Assembly: GCF_021134715.1 (NCBI RefSeq) | Contig: NC_060026.1 | Coordinates: forward strand, 15,119,001 to 15,183,000 | Direction of reading: 5' to 3' | DNA: 64,000 bases | Source of the DNA: Daphnia pulex | Lineage: Eukaryota; Arthropoda; Branchiopoda; Diplostraca; Daphniidae | Shown: positions 12,796 to 24,710 of the stretch, piece after piece | Layout of the letters: every line of letters starts with the position of its first letter | Position numbering within the stretch: the stretch's first letter is position 1 | Position numbers and translations under genes: made by a program | The notes under the pieces: model-generated | Database searches by the model: none | Told to the model about the DNA's origin: nothing | What the model saw: the letters and a program-made list of their open reading frames with translations, nothing else

Positions 12796-13766
12796 TTAGC
12801 AAATAATCCAGCCGGTTGGGAGACAGAGAATCTGAGCATCGGCACCGATGACGACTGTTTTAGTGACAGTTTCCGTTTTGAATGAGTAAGTGGTAACTGT
12901 TGTAGATGCGAATGAATTAATAAATCGAGGCTGCACTGGCAAGTTTCTCATCCACGACGCTGGTTCTGAAATATCTCTGACGTCTTTAGACGACGTGATG
13001 ATGTCCTCATGAAGCGATTGGTCGGCCCGACGACTTTCTCGGATCACATCCAGCGACGGAAGATCCGTTGGCATCACTCTAAAATTATTACAATTCAGTC
13101 ATTTAAAAAATGATATCTTTCAATGAATAATTTGTACGTTTACTTTTGTGTTTCTGTTGGGACAATGGCGAACTGCGTGTCTTCCGCATTATTGGAATCC
13201 AGGAGAGCTCTCTTCCGGCGACACTGCGTTTTCTTCGCAGCCGCATCTACAAATTTAGCTGCGGCAATGCAAGACTGGATGGAGGTGAGAGTCAAAGATG
13301 ACGTCAGGGTGAGAGTTTTCGTCATGAGATTGTTGACGTAACTGATCAAAAATCGCTGCTGCTGCTGATCTTGTTGTTGTCTTTTAGGAAAGAAGGGAAG
13401 TCGTGGGTTGTATACTTTGACCCTTGAATGGACATCCGGATACTCGTCTTCCTCACTGTAATCTTGATATTCCGCTGGCACCGAATCCGGGTTAAATTCG
13501 TCATCCTGCAAGGAATATTCCACGTGTAAACACGTATGTTATTTGTAGTATTATGTCATGCTCTATACCTTTGAGTAGGTGATGGGTCTGGTAGGTCGGA
13601 ATTGGTAGTATTCCGGCTGGATGTCGTCCAGAAGATTTTGGTAAATTCGTTGGTACTTATTGACGGAAGGATATGACGGGTAATAATTCCGCCAAAGCCG
13701 TTGACGCTGAAATTGTTGATGGGTGATGGCCACCATCACCGACAGGAAAATCAAAGCTACCTTCAT
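12796..13766 (-). CDS. Secreted four-cysteine protein, tandem family copy 1
   Basis: Unknown function; first of a local tandem family. Coding exons 13766-13569, 13505-13144 and 13078-12796 join in phase to 280 aa. The acceptor AG directly precedes the ATG, so a non-coding leader exon ends at 13844, with a TATA box at 13928-13936. A signal peptide is clear (MKVALIFLSVMVAITHQQF), followed by a Tyr/Pro/Arg-rich region, an acidic stretch (EEDEYPDVHSR) and a Gln-rich run. Then come Cys1 and Cys2 (QSCIAAAKF, TQCRRKR) with RRKR as a furin-like site, and Cys3/Cys4 at the extreme C-terminus (ILCLPTGWIIC). It is the most diverged of the copies. Likely an extracellular or cuticle-associated protein, by inference only. 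Confidence 0.75.
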
Positions 13767-13927
13767 CTGTAAAATATAGAAAAGAATAGAATGTTAATTG
13801 AACTACAAAAAAGTTTCGGAAATAAATGAAAATGTTTACATACCTTAGTTTTTGGTAGAAGAACTGTTTGACAAGTCGGTCTAGGTGCAAGTGAAGGATT
13901 TGTTTCAGAAACAGGCCGAGAAATAAG

Positions 13928-13936
13928 CTTTTATAT
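13928..13936 (-). promoter_or_regulatory. TATA box of family copy 1
   Basis: ATATAAAAG on the minus strand, about 85 nt upstream of the end of the non-coding leader exon (13844). Confidence 0.5.
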
Positions 13937-14439
13937 GGTTCCGCGTTGACTGTTGAAGTCCTTGCCATTTTTGTTATTTATGGTAAATGGCAGTACGCCT
14001 CACAGCCCATCAGTCGTTTAATGTCGCCCAATTTATTTTTGTTGTCGGCTCTCTGATGGATGTCATAAGGAAGAGCGAAGCTTTTCAAAACAAAATGTTT
14101 TAAAATAAACATCAACGGGGTATATGAATCCGGTGCGCTCTGCGTGATTCACTCGAGTTTGTACGTCACACGAGTATTTCGGAGCATCTTATAAAAGGGG
14201 AATTCCCGCCTTTTGAATTGTACTAGGAAGCCAGTGCGATAATTAAAGAGCTAAATATGTCCACGGAAAAAAACACACACAATAACGCATGCTCCGCTAG
14301 GTACAACACCCATTCCTTGTTTATCGCTCTACTTACATGCGTGTTTTTGCGCGCGGATATTTTTCAAATACCTTCGTCATGGGAACCGTAATTAAAAAAA
14401 GAAATATTCTGTAATATTAAATTCTAAGACCTACCATAA

Positions 14440-15246
14440 GGACCACAATACCGTGAGGGTTACCTTGGGTACGGTAAATGACCGGCGCCGATTATTTTAT
14501 TTTAAGACAGAGAACAACGAGAACAATTGTTTGTTATTAATTCTAGAGAGTATGAATTCATGATGAAAAGGTAAAGGCCTTAGGTCTGGTAGTTTAGTTG
14601 CTGCCATCTTTTATTGATGATGGGAAAGGTTATCTCTGTTTAAAAAAAAAACTTTTCGTAAAAAAATCAGGTGATCAAGTTAATGAACTTACATTTTTCT
14701 TGGGATCGAGAAGAAGAATGTTTTTTATTCTTTAGACGCGCTGGTGTTTAACTAGTTTATGGTTGCGTGTACGAGGCTTGAATGAACGCAACAAGTATTT
14801 TATTGCCGCTGGATATTATGGTTCTCGCTCTGTGAGAACCGCGGGAAAAACAAAATGGTTAAAATTTGAATTTTAGTTTCTTGTTAAAATTGAGTCGGGT
14901 ATATAAAATGGCCAACTTTTCAGGCAGTCTTCAACGACTTTTGGTGTTGGTCGTTTTTATTACGCCGCCCAACAAATACCCGGTAATAATAAGACTAAAG
15001 TATTATTTAACTACGTTTCGTAATGACGAAAGGAGATGTTTCACCAACAAGGGGATTGCGCTTCTTTTATTTGAGGTCATAACTAATAAGCCGATCAACA
15101 AGAAATTTGCTATGTTTTTATGGCCATTTTATTTACCTGCTGTTCTAGAACCCCTCTCCTTTTTTGCCCTTCAGTCCGCTCACCTTGGCAATGAACTTGA
15201 ACACATCCTATTGACGCTTTCCTTCAACAATCAACATACTGAGTAG
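14440..15246. repeat. Intergenic segmental duplication, member A
   Basis: Resembles 19550-20450. Shared landmarks in the same order are ATGACCGGCGCCGAT, TCTGTGAGAACCGCGGGAAA, AGGCAGTC and AACTAATAAGCCGATCAACA. It shows that the tandem array grew by copying gene plus spacer. Confidence 0.75.
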
Positions 15247-16189
15247 CGCTTAACTTACGCATTTTTAACATTACCAACAAGTGTTCTATTTTTCTATTTT
15301 ATTCAAATAAGGAAATTTGAACCTCGGGGAAAAGCAATATTTATAGGGGGGAGGGTCGATTTTTAATAAATTTTAATCGATATCTTAAGTATTGCTAATT
15401 AGAATATTAGTGTCGTCTGCTGTCGCTTTCGTACAAGCTTCGAAAAGGTAAAGGAACGATCGCTTTTTGAACGTGGATGCACGAAAATAAAATTGCAGAA
15501 AAATTTGATCGTGTTAACTTTGTCGCAGCTTAGCTTTCCATGCTCTCTACTCCATGCTACTTGGCTGGTAAATACTCAAAATGAAAATGGGATGACCATG
15601 GAAGCTTAAATCATAGAAGAGTTGTAGAAATTGTTTCTTTGTCTGTGTGCTTGCATATTATGTATCCTCTTGTTAATGCATGGCAGTTTGTTTTCACTGT
15701 ATGAAACCTTTTCATCGTTGCAGATTTGAGGCCTGACCGCCTGAGCCCACCTGAGCCAGCCATCATAACAGCAAAGTATTGCTTGTGCTGGACCTCCAGT
15801 CAGTTGCCTCCTCGACTCCTCGTCAGTCAGACTGATGACCTCCTGTTGCCTGTCATCAGCAACATTCACAGTATCATTGTCGAGGTAATAATTTTCGTTA
15901 CTTTTATCAACCTGGATGTGAGCCCTGCATGATGATGCCCAGATGATGCATGACTTGCATAAATGCAGTATAGTACATGAGAACTTTTCATTCTCCTGAC
16001 TATTAACAATTAAGGTAGACCCCTGGTTTTCAAAACTGTCTTATTTCCATTTCTTCCTTGTTGTTATTTGTTTCTGTAAATATTTCTCGTAACTCATTGT
16101 TGACATTTTTTATTTAGATAAACAGCATCCCGTTTCATTGGAGAAACTTCCAGTGTCGACCGACTTTCGATTCCCCTTTCTTTTTAAAA

Positions 16190-16233
16190 TGTCCTCGTGT
16201 ACGCCCATGTGAATGTGGGTGTATTCACGAGGA
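16190..16233. other. Short near-perfect hairpin
   Basis: GTCCTCGTG pairs with CACGAGGAC, then a 2-nt bulge, then TACGCCCA pairs with TGGGTGTA (one G-T wobble), with a loop of about 8 nt. Too short for a typical pre-miRNA; could be a MITE remnant. Confidence 0.4.
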
Positions 16234-16614
16234 CTCCCTTTTACCTATCCCACCTGGTGGAGTCAACTTTTCAGCGGATGGATGGAGCACCTGTGGATGG
16301 AAGCCTGGCTGTATTTCCCAGGCTTAAAGGTAGGACACACTCATCTCTATTCTTCCTTTCTGACAATTTTTGACTAGTTGGTGGTGTTGATTTTAAATCG
16401 TTATGTAGTACGGAGTACGGTTACTCCTGGGTCAGGCAGTTGGCTGAAACTGTTTCATCTTGCCATTTTGTTTTTCTCAGTCAGGGTTTATTAAATAGCT
16501 CACGTGTAGAATCACTGCAGATCAGGCCTGTTTTTGTACCTCGCAACTTTGTCTGTGAGTAGACTATCAAATTCAGAAATATTTGAACTTGATACACTTG
16601 AAGCAAACTGCAAC

Positions 16615-16900
16615 TTGAACAATTTGGCGCCGAATTCAGATTAAATGCGTCATCCTACGAGAAATATTCGACATGGATGTGGATGTGTGTGTGTGGATGT
16701 GATGGATGTGTGTGTGTTTTGGAGTATTATGTGCTCTGTACCTTTGAGTAGCTGATGGGCCTGTTGGTAGGTTGAAATATTTAATATTCCGACTGGATGC
16801 TGTCGCCTGAAGATTTCGGTAAAATTCGTTGGTTGCTGTTAAAGGAAGGATAACTCGTTGACGCTGAAATTGTTGATGGGTAATGGACTAATGGCAACAC
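16615..16900 (-). pseudogene. Relic of the four-cysteine family
   Basis: Two stretches resemble copy 1 at nucleotide level. 16620-16668 matches the 5' end of its exon 3 (around 13479-13525), and 16735-16885 matches its exon 2 (around 13563-13725), including the segment coding for the end of the signal peptide. They keep the right order and strand, but the frames are broken, a TG-rich repeat separates them, and no 3' exon is left. A fifth, dead member of the array. Confidence 0.7.
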
Positions 16901-17260
16901 AAATTTACCTATGTCCTTCAACAAAGGCTACTTAGGTCTACGTTGTGTTGATACCTTTTGGGTTAAGCATCACCTTGTTTCGATTTTTCAATTCCCTCAT
17001 AAGGACATTTGATCCTCAGAGAAAACAGTATTTATGGCTGGCGTTTGAATTAGTTTCTTGTTTAAAATTACTTTATAAAATCCGGGAAAACGTGCAACGC
17101 ATCCAGTTCGGTGATTTACTGTACTATTAATCAGGTAGTTTCTGATGCCTGCAAAAGTGTATTCTTGTGAATAGATAAACATAAAGGAACAAAAGGACAG
17201 AAACTATTCTAAAAGCAAATATTGAAAGAAGTCGGTTTCGTTCCTTTCTCATCTGGCTCT

Positions 17261-18235
17261 TTAGCAAACAGACCAGCCGGATGGAAGGCAGAGTACTGCA
17301 GCATCCCCGCCGATGGCCACGGTTTTTTTGACAGTTGCCGACAAAAAGCTGTAGCTTGTAACAGTGACTGAAGTCACAGAATAATTTAAAAATCGTTTGC
17401 CTCTCAAATGTTCCACCGACGACATGGAACCGGAAATTTTATCATCGACTGCTGGCAGTTGTCGATTTTCTCGGATCACATCCAGTGATGGAATTGCCGT
17501 TGGCATCACTCTAAAATTATCAATTTTGCAAATTCAGATTCGTCAGAATTGGTTTAAAAAAAGTTATACACTAACCGTTGTGTTTCCGATGGAGCAATAA
17601 CGAATTGCGCATCTTCCGGAGCACCTTCGAGGATATCACGCTTGCGACGGCAGGGCGTTGCCTGAGCAGCGGCGTCCAAAAACTTGACAGCGGCAATGCA
17701 GGACTGGACAATGGTCAGGCTGACAGTTGACGTCTGAGAAAACGTCACCGTTTTAGTCAGAATGCTGTTGAAATTGTTCAAGAAAAATCGTTGCTGCTGT
17801 TGCTGGGCTAGGTTATTAAGAAATGGTCGGTAGCGAATCTCTGCAACTTTATTTCTCGAGTATATGTCCGGATAGTCTTCTTCCGCATTGAAATCATCTT
17901 GATAGTCATCGGCCACAATACTTGGGTCTAACTCGACATTCTAAATCACATTTTACTTTTGTAAAATTCTGGTTTGTGAACGAAAATTATCAAGAATGAA
18001 ATTGACTCACCTGTGTGAAGTAGGGCACGGGTCTTACTGGTCTGTATCGGCGGATGGACGGAATGTCGTCTTGAAAGTTGTTGTAATAAATCTCTCGGCG
18101 ATCAGCGACTATTCTGGGCAACTGTGCTGGGTAGGAATACAGTGACCACCAAGGCCTTCCGCTCGGTTGTTGTTGTTGGAATTGCTGATGAGTGATTGCC
18201 ACCAAAGCCGTAAGGAAAATTAAAGCTAACTTCAT
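17261..18235 (-). CDS. Secreted four-cysteine protein, tandem family copy 2
   Basis: Coding exons 18235-18011, 17940-17576 and 17510-17261 join in phase to 279 aa. A non-coding leader exon ends near 18313 (AAAA|GTAAGT) with a TATA box at 18404-18411. Signal peptide MKLALIFLTALVAITHQQF, then a Gln/Pro/Tyr/Arg-rich part, the acidic motif FNAEEDYPD, a Gln run, IQSC-type... TPCRRKR with the furin-like RRKR, and the C-terminal LCLPSGWSVC. Thr/Val/Ser-rich stretches (TVTFSQTSTVSLTIVQ and VTSVTVTSYSFLS) are probably beta-strand. Very close to copy 3, even in introns, so the duplication is recent. Function unknown. Confidence 0.78.
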
Positions 18236-18403
18236 CTGTAAATAACAAAATAATCCATTTTGTGCAAAAGAAGATCAACTCAAGAATAAATAAATATTTT
18301 AGTTTAACTTACTTTTAAGTTGAAGAAGTGATGATGAGCCAGTTGGTTCGTCTCTTTTCCGATGCTTAAAGTCGATTGTCAAAAACCTGCGAAGACATAG
18401 GTT

Positions 18404-18411
18404 CTTATATA
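18404..18411 (-). promoter_or_regulatory. TATA box of family copy 2
   Basis: TATATAAG on the minus strand, at the same place as in copy 3. Confidence 0.5.
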
Positions 18412-18539
18412 CCTCTCAATTCCACCGGCATTTCCCATTATAGTGTCTTCCCAGGTTCTTAAACCTTCAAGTCCGCAGGCCGGTCTGTAATAGAGTTCTC
18501 CTAACGTAAAAACTTGATAGAATTGAGCCGTTTTATTAT

Positions 18540-20790
18540 TGTCTAATTGCTGTTATATTCCTCGGCTCTGTCGGACGCTCAAAAACGGCTAAAAATATCT
18601 TCTGTGTACGACGATTTAAATGTACGAATAAGAGAACTCTTACTACTTAATCATATGATGTCAGTATTTTACGACACCTTTTCACCGCAGAATTCCCAAA
18701 AAAAGGAGAATAAACAGGATGCTATATCGCACCGGCACAGGAAAAGTGCACTATACTATAGGAAGACATCAAAAGAATAAAATCTAACGCTTCATCATAA
18801 AACCCTGTCTCCTTTGGGATATACGCTGACAGCGATGTAACATGTGCTGCTGTGAAAATTTTCAAAATGTATTACCTTATGGTCGCCCTGCCAATTTGAT
18901 AACTTTAAAATGTTTCGAACACGGCAGGGCTGTACCATATGGGTCTGAATTAATGGTTATTTTTAAATTTTGTCATAAATGTAGTGTTTAATTTTAACAG
19001 AGGAAGTTGAAATGGGCAGCATGGCCGATGTTGTGATTGCTCTAATCTGAATAGCGTTTGGATACATTTAAAATTTGGTTGTACTTCACTAGCTATAAAA
19101 CTTTGACTAAAATGTTGGAAATCGGTAAAAAGATAATGACACTAAAGACTTGACTTTGATTATTACCGACATTTTTCTCAGAGAGTATGTTAGAAGTTTT
19201 CGGCACCTTTTTACCATACAATTCTTAATTTAGAACATCAATCAAAAATTTGTTCCAAATCATTAACCTTGAACTTATTGGGCGACTGTACATGTCTGCC
19301 ATAACGCACGTATCGTTGTATAGAAACTTACTTGCCAAGCGCATTTACCCTTGTCGGCCTGATGTCGACTGATAACTTGAATATGTTTTTTGTATACTGC
19401 AGCAGGCGGCGATTTCACGTATGGTTTTGATCAATTTAACGATAAACAAATTGATTGTTTGTTGGTTTTCTTGGCGTAATTTGTGGGTCGTCCTTTTGTA
19501 TTGACAAACGTTGTCAAATAGCATGCTGGGGAGAAAAAAAGTAAGTTCACGAACAATAGCGTGAGGGTCAACTTGGGTACGGCCAATGACCGGCGCCGAT
19601 CATGGGTTGCTATATTTTAAGACAGCAGACAACAAGTGTACTTGTTTCTAATTTCAGAGATTACGAATTCTTGATGAAAAAAAGATGGCCTTGCCCTTAG
19701 GTCTATTGGTAAATGCTTTCATCTTTCAAAAATGGAATGAATTTTCTGTGCTTATCCCCAGTTTCTTTTACTGGTGATGGTATCTTTGGCCCTGTAGTCT
19801 AGCCGTAATGCAATCAACTTTACCACACAGAAAATGTTGTTTCACTTTTTTCGGAAGCTGTCAGTCAGAATAACGAGATCAAAATAACGAAAATGCTTTG
19901 ACTATAGGTAACAAAAGAGTTATTCTTTATTAGGCACGCTGTGTTGTTACCGGTTTGTGGTTGCGAGTAGAAGGCTTGAATGAACGCAACAAGCATTTGA
20001 TTGTTGCTGAACCAGCTGTTCTCGCTCTGTGAGAACCGCGGGAAAAACAAAATGGTAAAAATTTGAATTTTAGGTTCTTGTTAAAATTGAGTTGGGAATA
20101 TAAAATGCCCAAACTGTTCAGGCAGTCGTCAACGACTTGTTATCGCAAGACATTTGGTGTTGGTCGTTTTTATTATACACCGCACAACGAAGGCAATAAT
20201 AAGACTAAAGTATTATTTAACTGCGTTTCGTAATGACGAAATAAGATGTTGCACCAACAAGGGGATTGCGCTTCTTTTATTTGAGGTCATAACTAATAAG
20301 CCGATCAACAAGAAATTTACTAGGTTTTTATGGCCATTTTACCTGTTGTTCTAGAACCCCTCGCCTTTTTTGCCCTTCAGTCCGCTCACCTTTGCAATGA
20401 ACTTGAACACAGCACGTCAACACCAATTTACCTTGTGACGATTTCCTTCAGCAAACGGAGTTGCGCTCAACTTTCTTTTTCATAAAATCTGTTTTTGTAC
20501 TTCCTTCAAATAAGGAAATTTTTGAACCTCGGGAAAAACAATACTTGTATTGTTGGCGTTTGAATGAGTTGATTGCTGAAATTGACAAGATCCGCGGAAG
20601 ACTAAAGACTTGCACCGCCAAGTGATTTTCTGTACTATTATTTCAGTATTAATCGGGTAAATTCTGCCTGCAAAAGTGTATTCTTGTGAATAGATAAGCA
20701 TAAAGACACAAAAGTACAGAAACTATTCTAAGAGCAAATATTATTGTCAATTGAAACATTTTGTAGACGACGTTTTCAGCACTCCTTTCT
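18540..20790. other. Intergenic DNA between copies 2 and 3
   Basis: No gene supported. It contains the second member of the spacer duplication, and 19310-19470 resembles the sequence that abuts the truncated copy 4 at 23625-23765. Confidence 0.5.
19550..20450. repeat. Intergenic segmental duplication, member B
   Basis: Counterpart of 14440-15246, with the same ordered landmarks. Homology seems to continue downstream, since 20510-20560 resembles 15310-15345 and 17000-17040 (AAGGAAATTTTTGAACCTCG and variants). Confidence 0.75.
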
Positions 20791-20792
20791 TT

Positions 20793-21776
20793 TTAGCAAA
20801 CAGCCCAGCCAGATGGAAGACAGAGTACAGCAGCATCTCCACCGATGTTGACGGCTTTTTTGACAGTTTCCGACAAAAAGCTGTAGCTTGTAACAGTGAC
20901 TGAAGTCACAGAATAATTTAAAAATCTTTTGCCTCTCGAGTTTTCCACCGACGACATGGAACCGGAAATTTTATCATCGACTGCTGGCAGTTGTCGATTT
21001 TCTCGGATCACATCCAGCGATGGAAGTGCCGTTGGCATCACTCTAAAATTATCAATTTTGCAAATTCAGATTCGTCAGAATTGGTTTAAAAAAAGTTATA
21101 CACTAACCGTTGTGTTTCCGATGGAGCAATAACGAATTGCGCATCTTCTGGAGAATTTTCGAGGATATCACGCTTGCGACGACAGGGCGTTGTCTTAGCA
21201 GCGTCGTCCAAAAACTTGACTGCGGCAATGCAGGACTGGACAGTGGTCAGGCTGACAGTTGACGTTAGAGTAAACGAAATCGTTTTAGTCCGAATGCTGT
21301 TGAAGTTGCTGTTGAAGTTGTTCAAGAAAAATCTTTGCTGCTGTTGGTTATTGGAGAAAGGTCGGTAGCGAATCGTTGAGACTTTATTTCTCGAGTGCAT
21401 GTCCGGATAGTCTTCTTCCGCATTGAAATCATCATGATAGTAGTCATCAGCCACAAAACTTGGATCCAACTCGACATTCTAAATAATATCTTACTATTTA
21501 AAAAATTCTGGTTTTTGACCGCGATAACAATCAAGAATGAAATTCACTTACCTGTGTGAAGAAGGGCACGGGTCTTACTGGTCTGTAGGATCGGCGGATG
21601 GACGGAATGGTGTCGTCTTGCAAGTTGTAATAAATCTCTCGGCGATCAGCGACTATGCTGGGCAATTGCTGTGGGTAGGAATACGGTGACCACCAAGGCC
21701 TTCCGCTCGGTTGTTGTTGGAATTGTTGATGAGTGATTACCACCAAAGCCGAAAGGAAAATTAAAGCTAACTTCAT
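20793..21776 (-). CDS. Secreted four-cysteine protein, tandem family copy 3
   Basis: Coding exons 21776-21552, 21478-21108 and 21042-20793 join in phase to 281 aa. Leader exon ends near 21854; TATA box at 21945-21952. Signal peptide MKLALIFLSALVVITHQQF. Same order of parts as copy 2: Tyr/Arg/Pro-rich segment, DDFNAEEDYPD, Gln run, VQSCIAAVKF, TPCRRKR, and the C-terminal LCLPSGWAVC. It differs from copy 2 mainly by small in-frame insertions near the Gln run. Intact and probably expressed together with copy 2, given near-identical upstream DNA. Function unknown. Confidence 0.78.
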
Positions 21777-21944
21777 CTGTGAATAACAAAATAATCCATT
21801 TTGTGCAAAAGAAGATCAACTTAAAAATAAATAAATATTTTAGTTTAACTTACTTTTAAGTTCAAGAAGTGATGATGAGCCAGTTGGTTCGTCTCTTTTC
21901 CGATGCTTAAAGTCGATTGTCAAAAACCTGCGAAGACATAGGTT

Positions 21945-21952
21945 CTTATATA
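21945..21952 (-). promoter_or_regulatory. TATA box of family copy 3
   Basis: TATATAAG on the minus strand in DNA nearly identical to that upstream of copy 2. Confidence 0.5.
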
Positions 21953-21999
21953 CCTCTCAATTCCACCGGCATTTCCCATTATAGCGTCTTCCTAGGTTC

Positions 22000-22959
22000 T
22001 TAAACCTTCAAGTCCACCGCGATCGGTCTGTAGTAGAGTTCTCCTAAACGTGAAAACTAATTAGGATTGAGCCGTTTTATTATTGTGTAATTCTTGTTTT
22101 ATTCTTCGGCTCTCTCGGACGCTCCAAAACGCGGCGTAAAAAATTCTTATGTTATGTTACGAGTTAAGCATACGAAGCTGAGAGCTCTCAATACTTAATC
22201 ATACGATGTCAGCATTTTTACGACACCTAGCTTTTTACCGCAGAATTCTTAATGTGCGCAATCAAACAGGATATGCTGTAGTATCACGCAGGAGGAATAG
22301 TGCACTATACTACCAACAAGACACCAGAAGAATACAAATTAAAATGCTCCGTCATAAACCCTGACTCTGTCTTCTTTTGGAAATACGCTGATAGCGATAT
22401 ATTAACATGTTGCTGTTGTAAAAAAAATTGCCAAAATTGCATTATCTTGATCGCCCTTGAAAAGGTTTTGCGTGCGTAATATTTACCATATGCTTTTCGA
22501 TCTGAGTAAATTGTTCTTTATAGAATTTTGTCTCTCGCTCTGCAATAGTAAATGTATCGTCTAATAATAACTGAGGAAGATTACCCTAATCAAAAGAGCG
22601 TTTTAATATTTAAAATTTGGTTCTATGCTACACTATAAACGGCGCTGCCTTCAGCACGATTAAGTGATGGTGGAATTAAGAAAATGTTATTACGTTAAAT
22701 TTTGAAGAATTTTCGTCTTTGTCTGTAGTGCAAGCGATTCTGAAATCTAGTGGCTTGTTCAAAATGAGTTGGATGAATCGAAAGACCAACGCATTCAAAT
22801 CGTGTGGATTTCACTAGCAAATGTGTATTTGTGGTTAAAAGATGAGCATAATAAGATATAAGATTTAAAAAACAAAAAAAAAACTACAGAAACAGAAAGG
22901 CAGATATTATTGCAATTAAATTCAGTAGAAGATGCATGGATTCCTTCGTTTTAGCGGTT
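22000..22959. other. Intergenic DNA between copies 3 and 4
   Basis: AT-rich, with diverged similarity to the spacer downstream of 18400. No gene seen. Confidence 0.5.
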
Positions 22960-23608
22960 TTAGCAAACAGCCCAGCCGGATGGAAGACAGAGTATAACAG
23001 CAGCTCCGCCTATGTTGACGGCTTTTGTGACAGTCGTCGACAGAAAGTTATAGGAAGTAACAGTGACTGAAGTCACAGACTGTTTCAAAAATCGTTTGCC
23101 TCTCAAATGTTCCACCGACAACATGGAACCGGAAATGTTATCATCGACTGCTGGTAGTTGTCGATTTTCTCGGATCACATCCAGCGATGCAAGTGCCGTT
23201 GGCACCACTCTAAAATTATCAATTTTTCAAATTCAGATTTCGTCAGGATTAGTTTAAAAAATGTAAATTACACTAACCTTTGTGTTTCCGATGGAGCAAT
23301 AACGAATTGCGCATCTTCCGGAGTATTTCGAGGATATCTCGCTTGCGACGACACGGTGTTGTCTGAGCAGCGACGTCGATGAACTTGACTGCGGCAATGC
23401 AGGACTGGACGGAGGTCTGGTTCACAGTAGACGTCAGAGTGAACGTCACCGTTTGAGTCAGAATGCTGTTGAAGTTGCTAAAGTATTTTAAGAAATATCG
23501 TTGTTGCTGTTGCGCTACTTTATTGGAGATCGGTCGGTAGCGGAACTCTGACACTTTCTTCCTTGAATGCGTGTCCGGATAGTCTTCTTCCGCATTGAAA
23601 TCATCTTC
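22960..23608 (-). pseudogene. Truncated, frameshifted family copy 4
   Basis: The last exon (23209-22960) is open and ends in LCLPSGWAVC. The middle exon (about 23608-23278) keeps FNAEEDYPD, VQSCIAAVKF and TPCRRKR but has lost one base compared with copy 3 shortly after RRKRDILE, so the frame shifts before the splice site. Homology to the other genes stops at about 23608. The signal-peptide exon, leader and promoter are absent, and the adjoining sequence (23625-23765) resembles intergenic DNA at 19310-19470. A dead gene made by an incomplete duplication. Confidence 0.8.
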
Positions 23609-24640
23609 GTTAAAGTACTCGATTATACACGTGTCGTTGTAGAAATTTGCCAAGCGCATTGCCTTGGTATGTCGGACTGTCGAGTCATAATTCGAATAGG
23701 TTTTGTAGGCGGCGATTTGCCATATGGTAGTTATTAATTCAATCAAATTGTTTGTTTGTTGTCCGGCCTTCTGTATTTAAAAAAATGTCTAATAACAGGG
23801 GGGAGAAGAAGTGAGCATGACCAATTTTATATTTTGATTGCGCAAAAGTAGTATAATCAAAAGAGCTGGTTTTTATATTTTCCCATAACAATTTGCAATA
23901 ATAAGTTATGATATTAATTTCGAACCGAGCGGAGAAAGGGTTAATCTATCCGTGAGAAATGTTCGTAATCCATCAGATGAGGTCGATTTTCCCCTCTCTA
24001 TGTTGTTGTGATGGAGAAATCATAATTTCTCGTCCACAATGTGACAGGAGAAACTTTTGAGATGTCCCAATTAACAATCACGAAATGGCATTAATAGCAA
24101 AACGAGTTTCTGAGTGTAGAAATCATTTGGTGGAGAAAATCAGTCCGCGGGAAACCCAAAAGAGTGGGCCCCATCATTTTCTCCTGTCTACTGGTTATTT
24201 AAAAAAATATTTAATCATTTAAAATGATCTCCGGGTTATTCTATAGCATCCATATTTAGACAATAAAATTGACGCCACCACCACCGGAATGTGATGTTTT
24301 CATTTTCCATCCAAAAATGGAAAATTTTGATTTTTGGCTTTACAACAAGTTGCAACACCAAGTCACTATACCTTAAATGGTATTTCGTTTATATTAGTGT
24401 ATTTGATCTACCTGTGTGAGTTGCCGTGGGTATATTATCCTTATTTCGACTGAACGAAAAAAAACTGATTGCGGAAGGTAAGTATACGGGAATATATAAT
24501 TCCGGTCTTGGTGCAAACAAGACCTGCAAGTAATCGTAACGAGGCCATAAAATCTAAATCGTGAAATTGGCGAGCACAAAATGTCGGAATTATGTGGGTC
24601 AAACAGGAAGAAAAAGTATTATTGAAATGACTCTCTCTTT
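23609..24640. other. Spacer between secreted-protein array and cuticle gene
   Basis: No gene seen. The left edge is a duplicated intergenic fragment; the rest is AT-rich single-copy-looking sequence. Confidence 0.5.
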
Positions 24641-24646
24641 GTCGAC

Positions 24647-24654
24647 TATATAAA
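24647..24654 (+). promoter_or_regulatory. TATA box of cuticle protein gene 1
   Basis: TATATAAA, 57 nt upstream of the ATG; sits in the same GTCGACTATATAAA context as the globin B promoter. Confidence 0.7.
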
Positions 24655-24710
24655 CTCGACTATGATGGACTTTTAGTCATCAGTTCTTCCACTCATCATC
24701 TCAAGTCAAC

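Larger units (their letters stand above)
13970..16614. other. Intergenic DNA between family copies 1 and 2
   Basis: No gene I can support. It contains a duplicated segment (14440-15246), a small hairpin (16190-16233) and TG-rich simple sequence further on (16679-16722). Open frames at 14866 and 15606 match nothing I know. Confidence 0.5.

Noticed and set aside
15606-15932. Overlapping frames on both strands near 15.7 kb
   Set aside because: No recognisable domain, no repeat elsewhere in the window; left as unassigned spacer.
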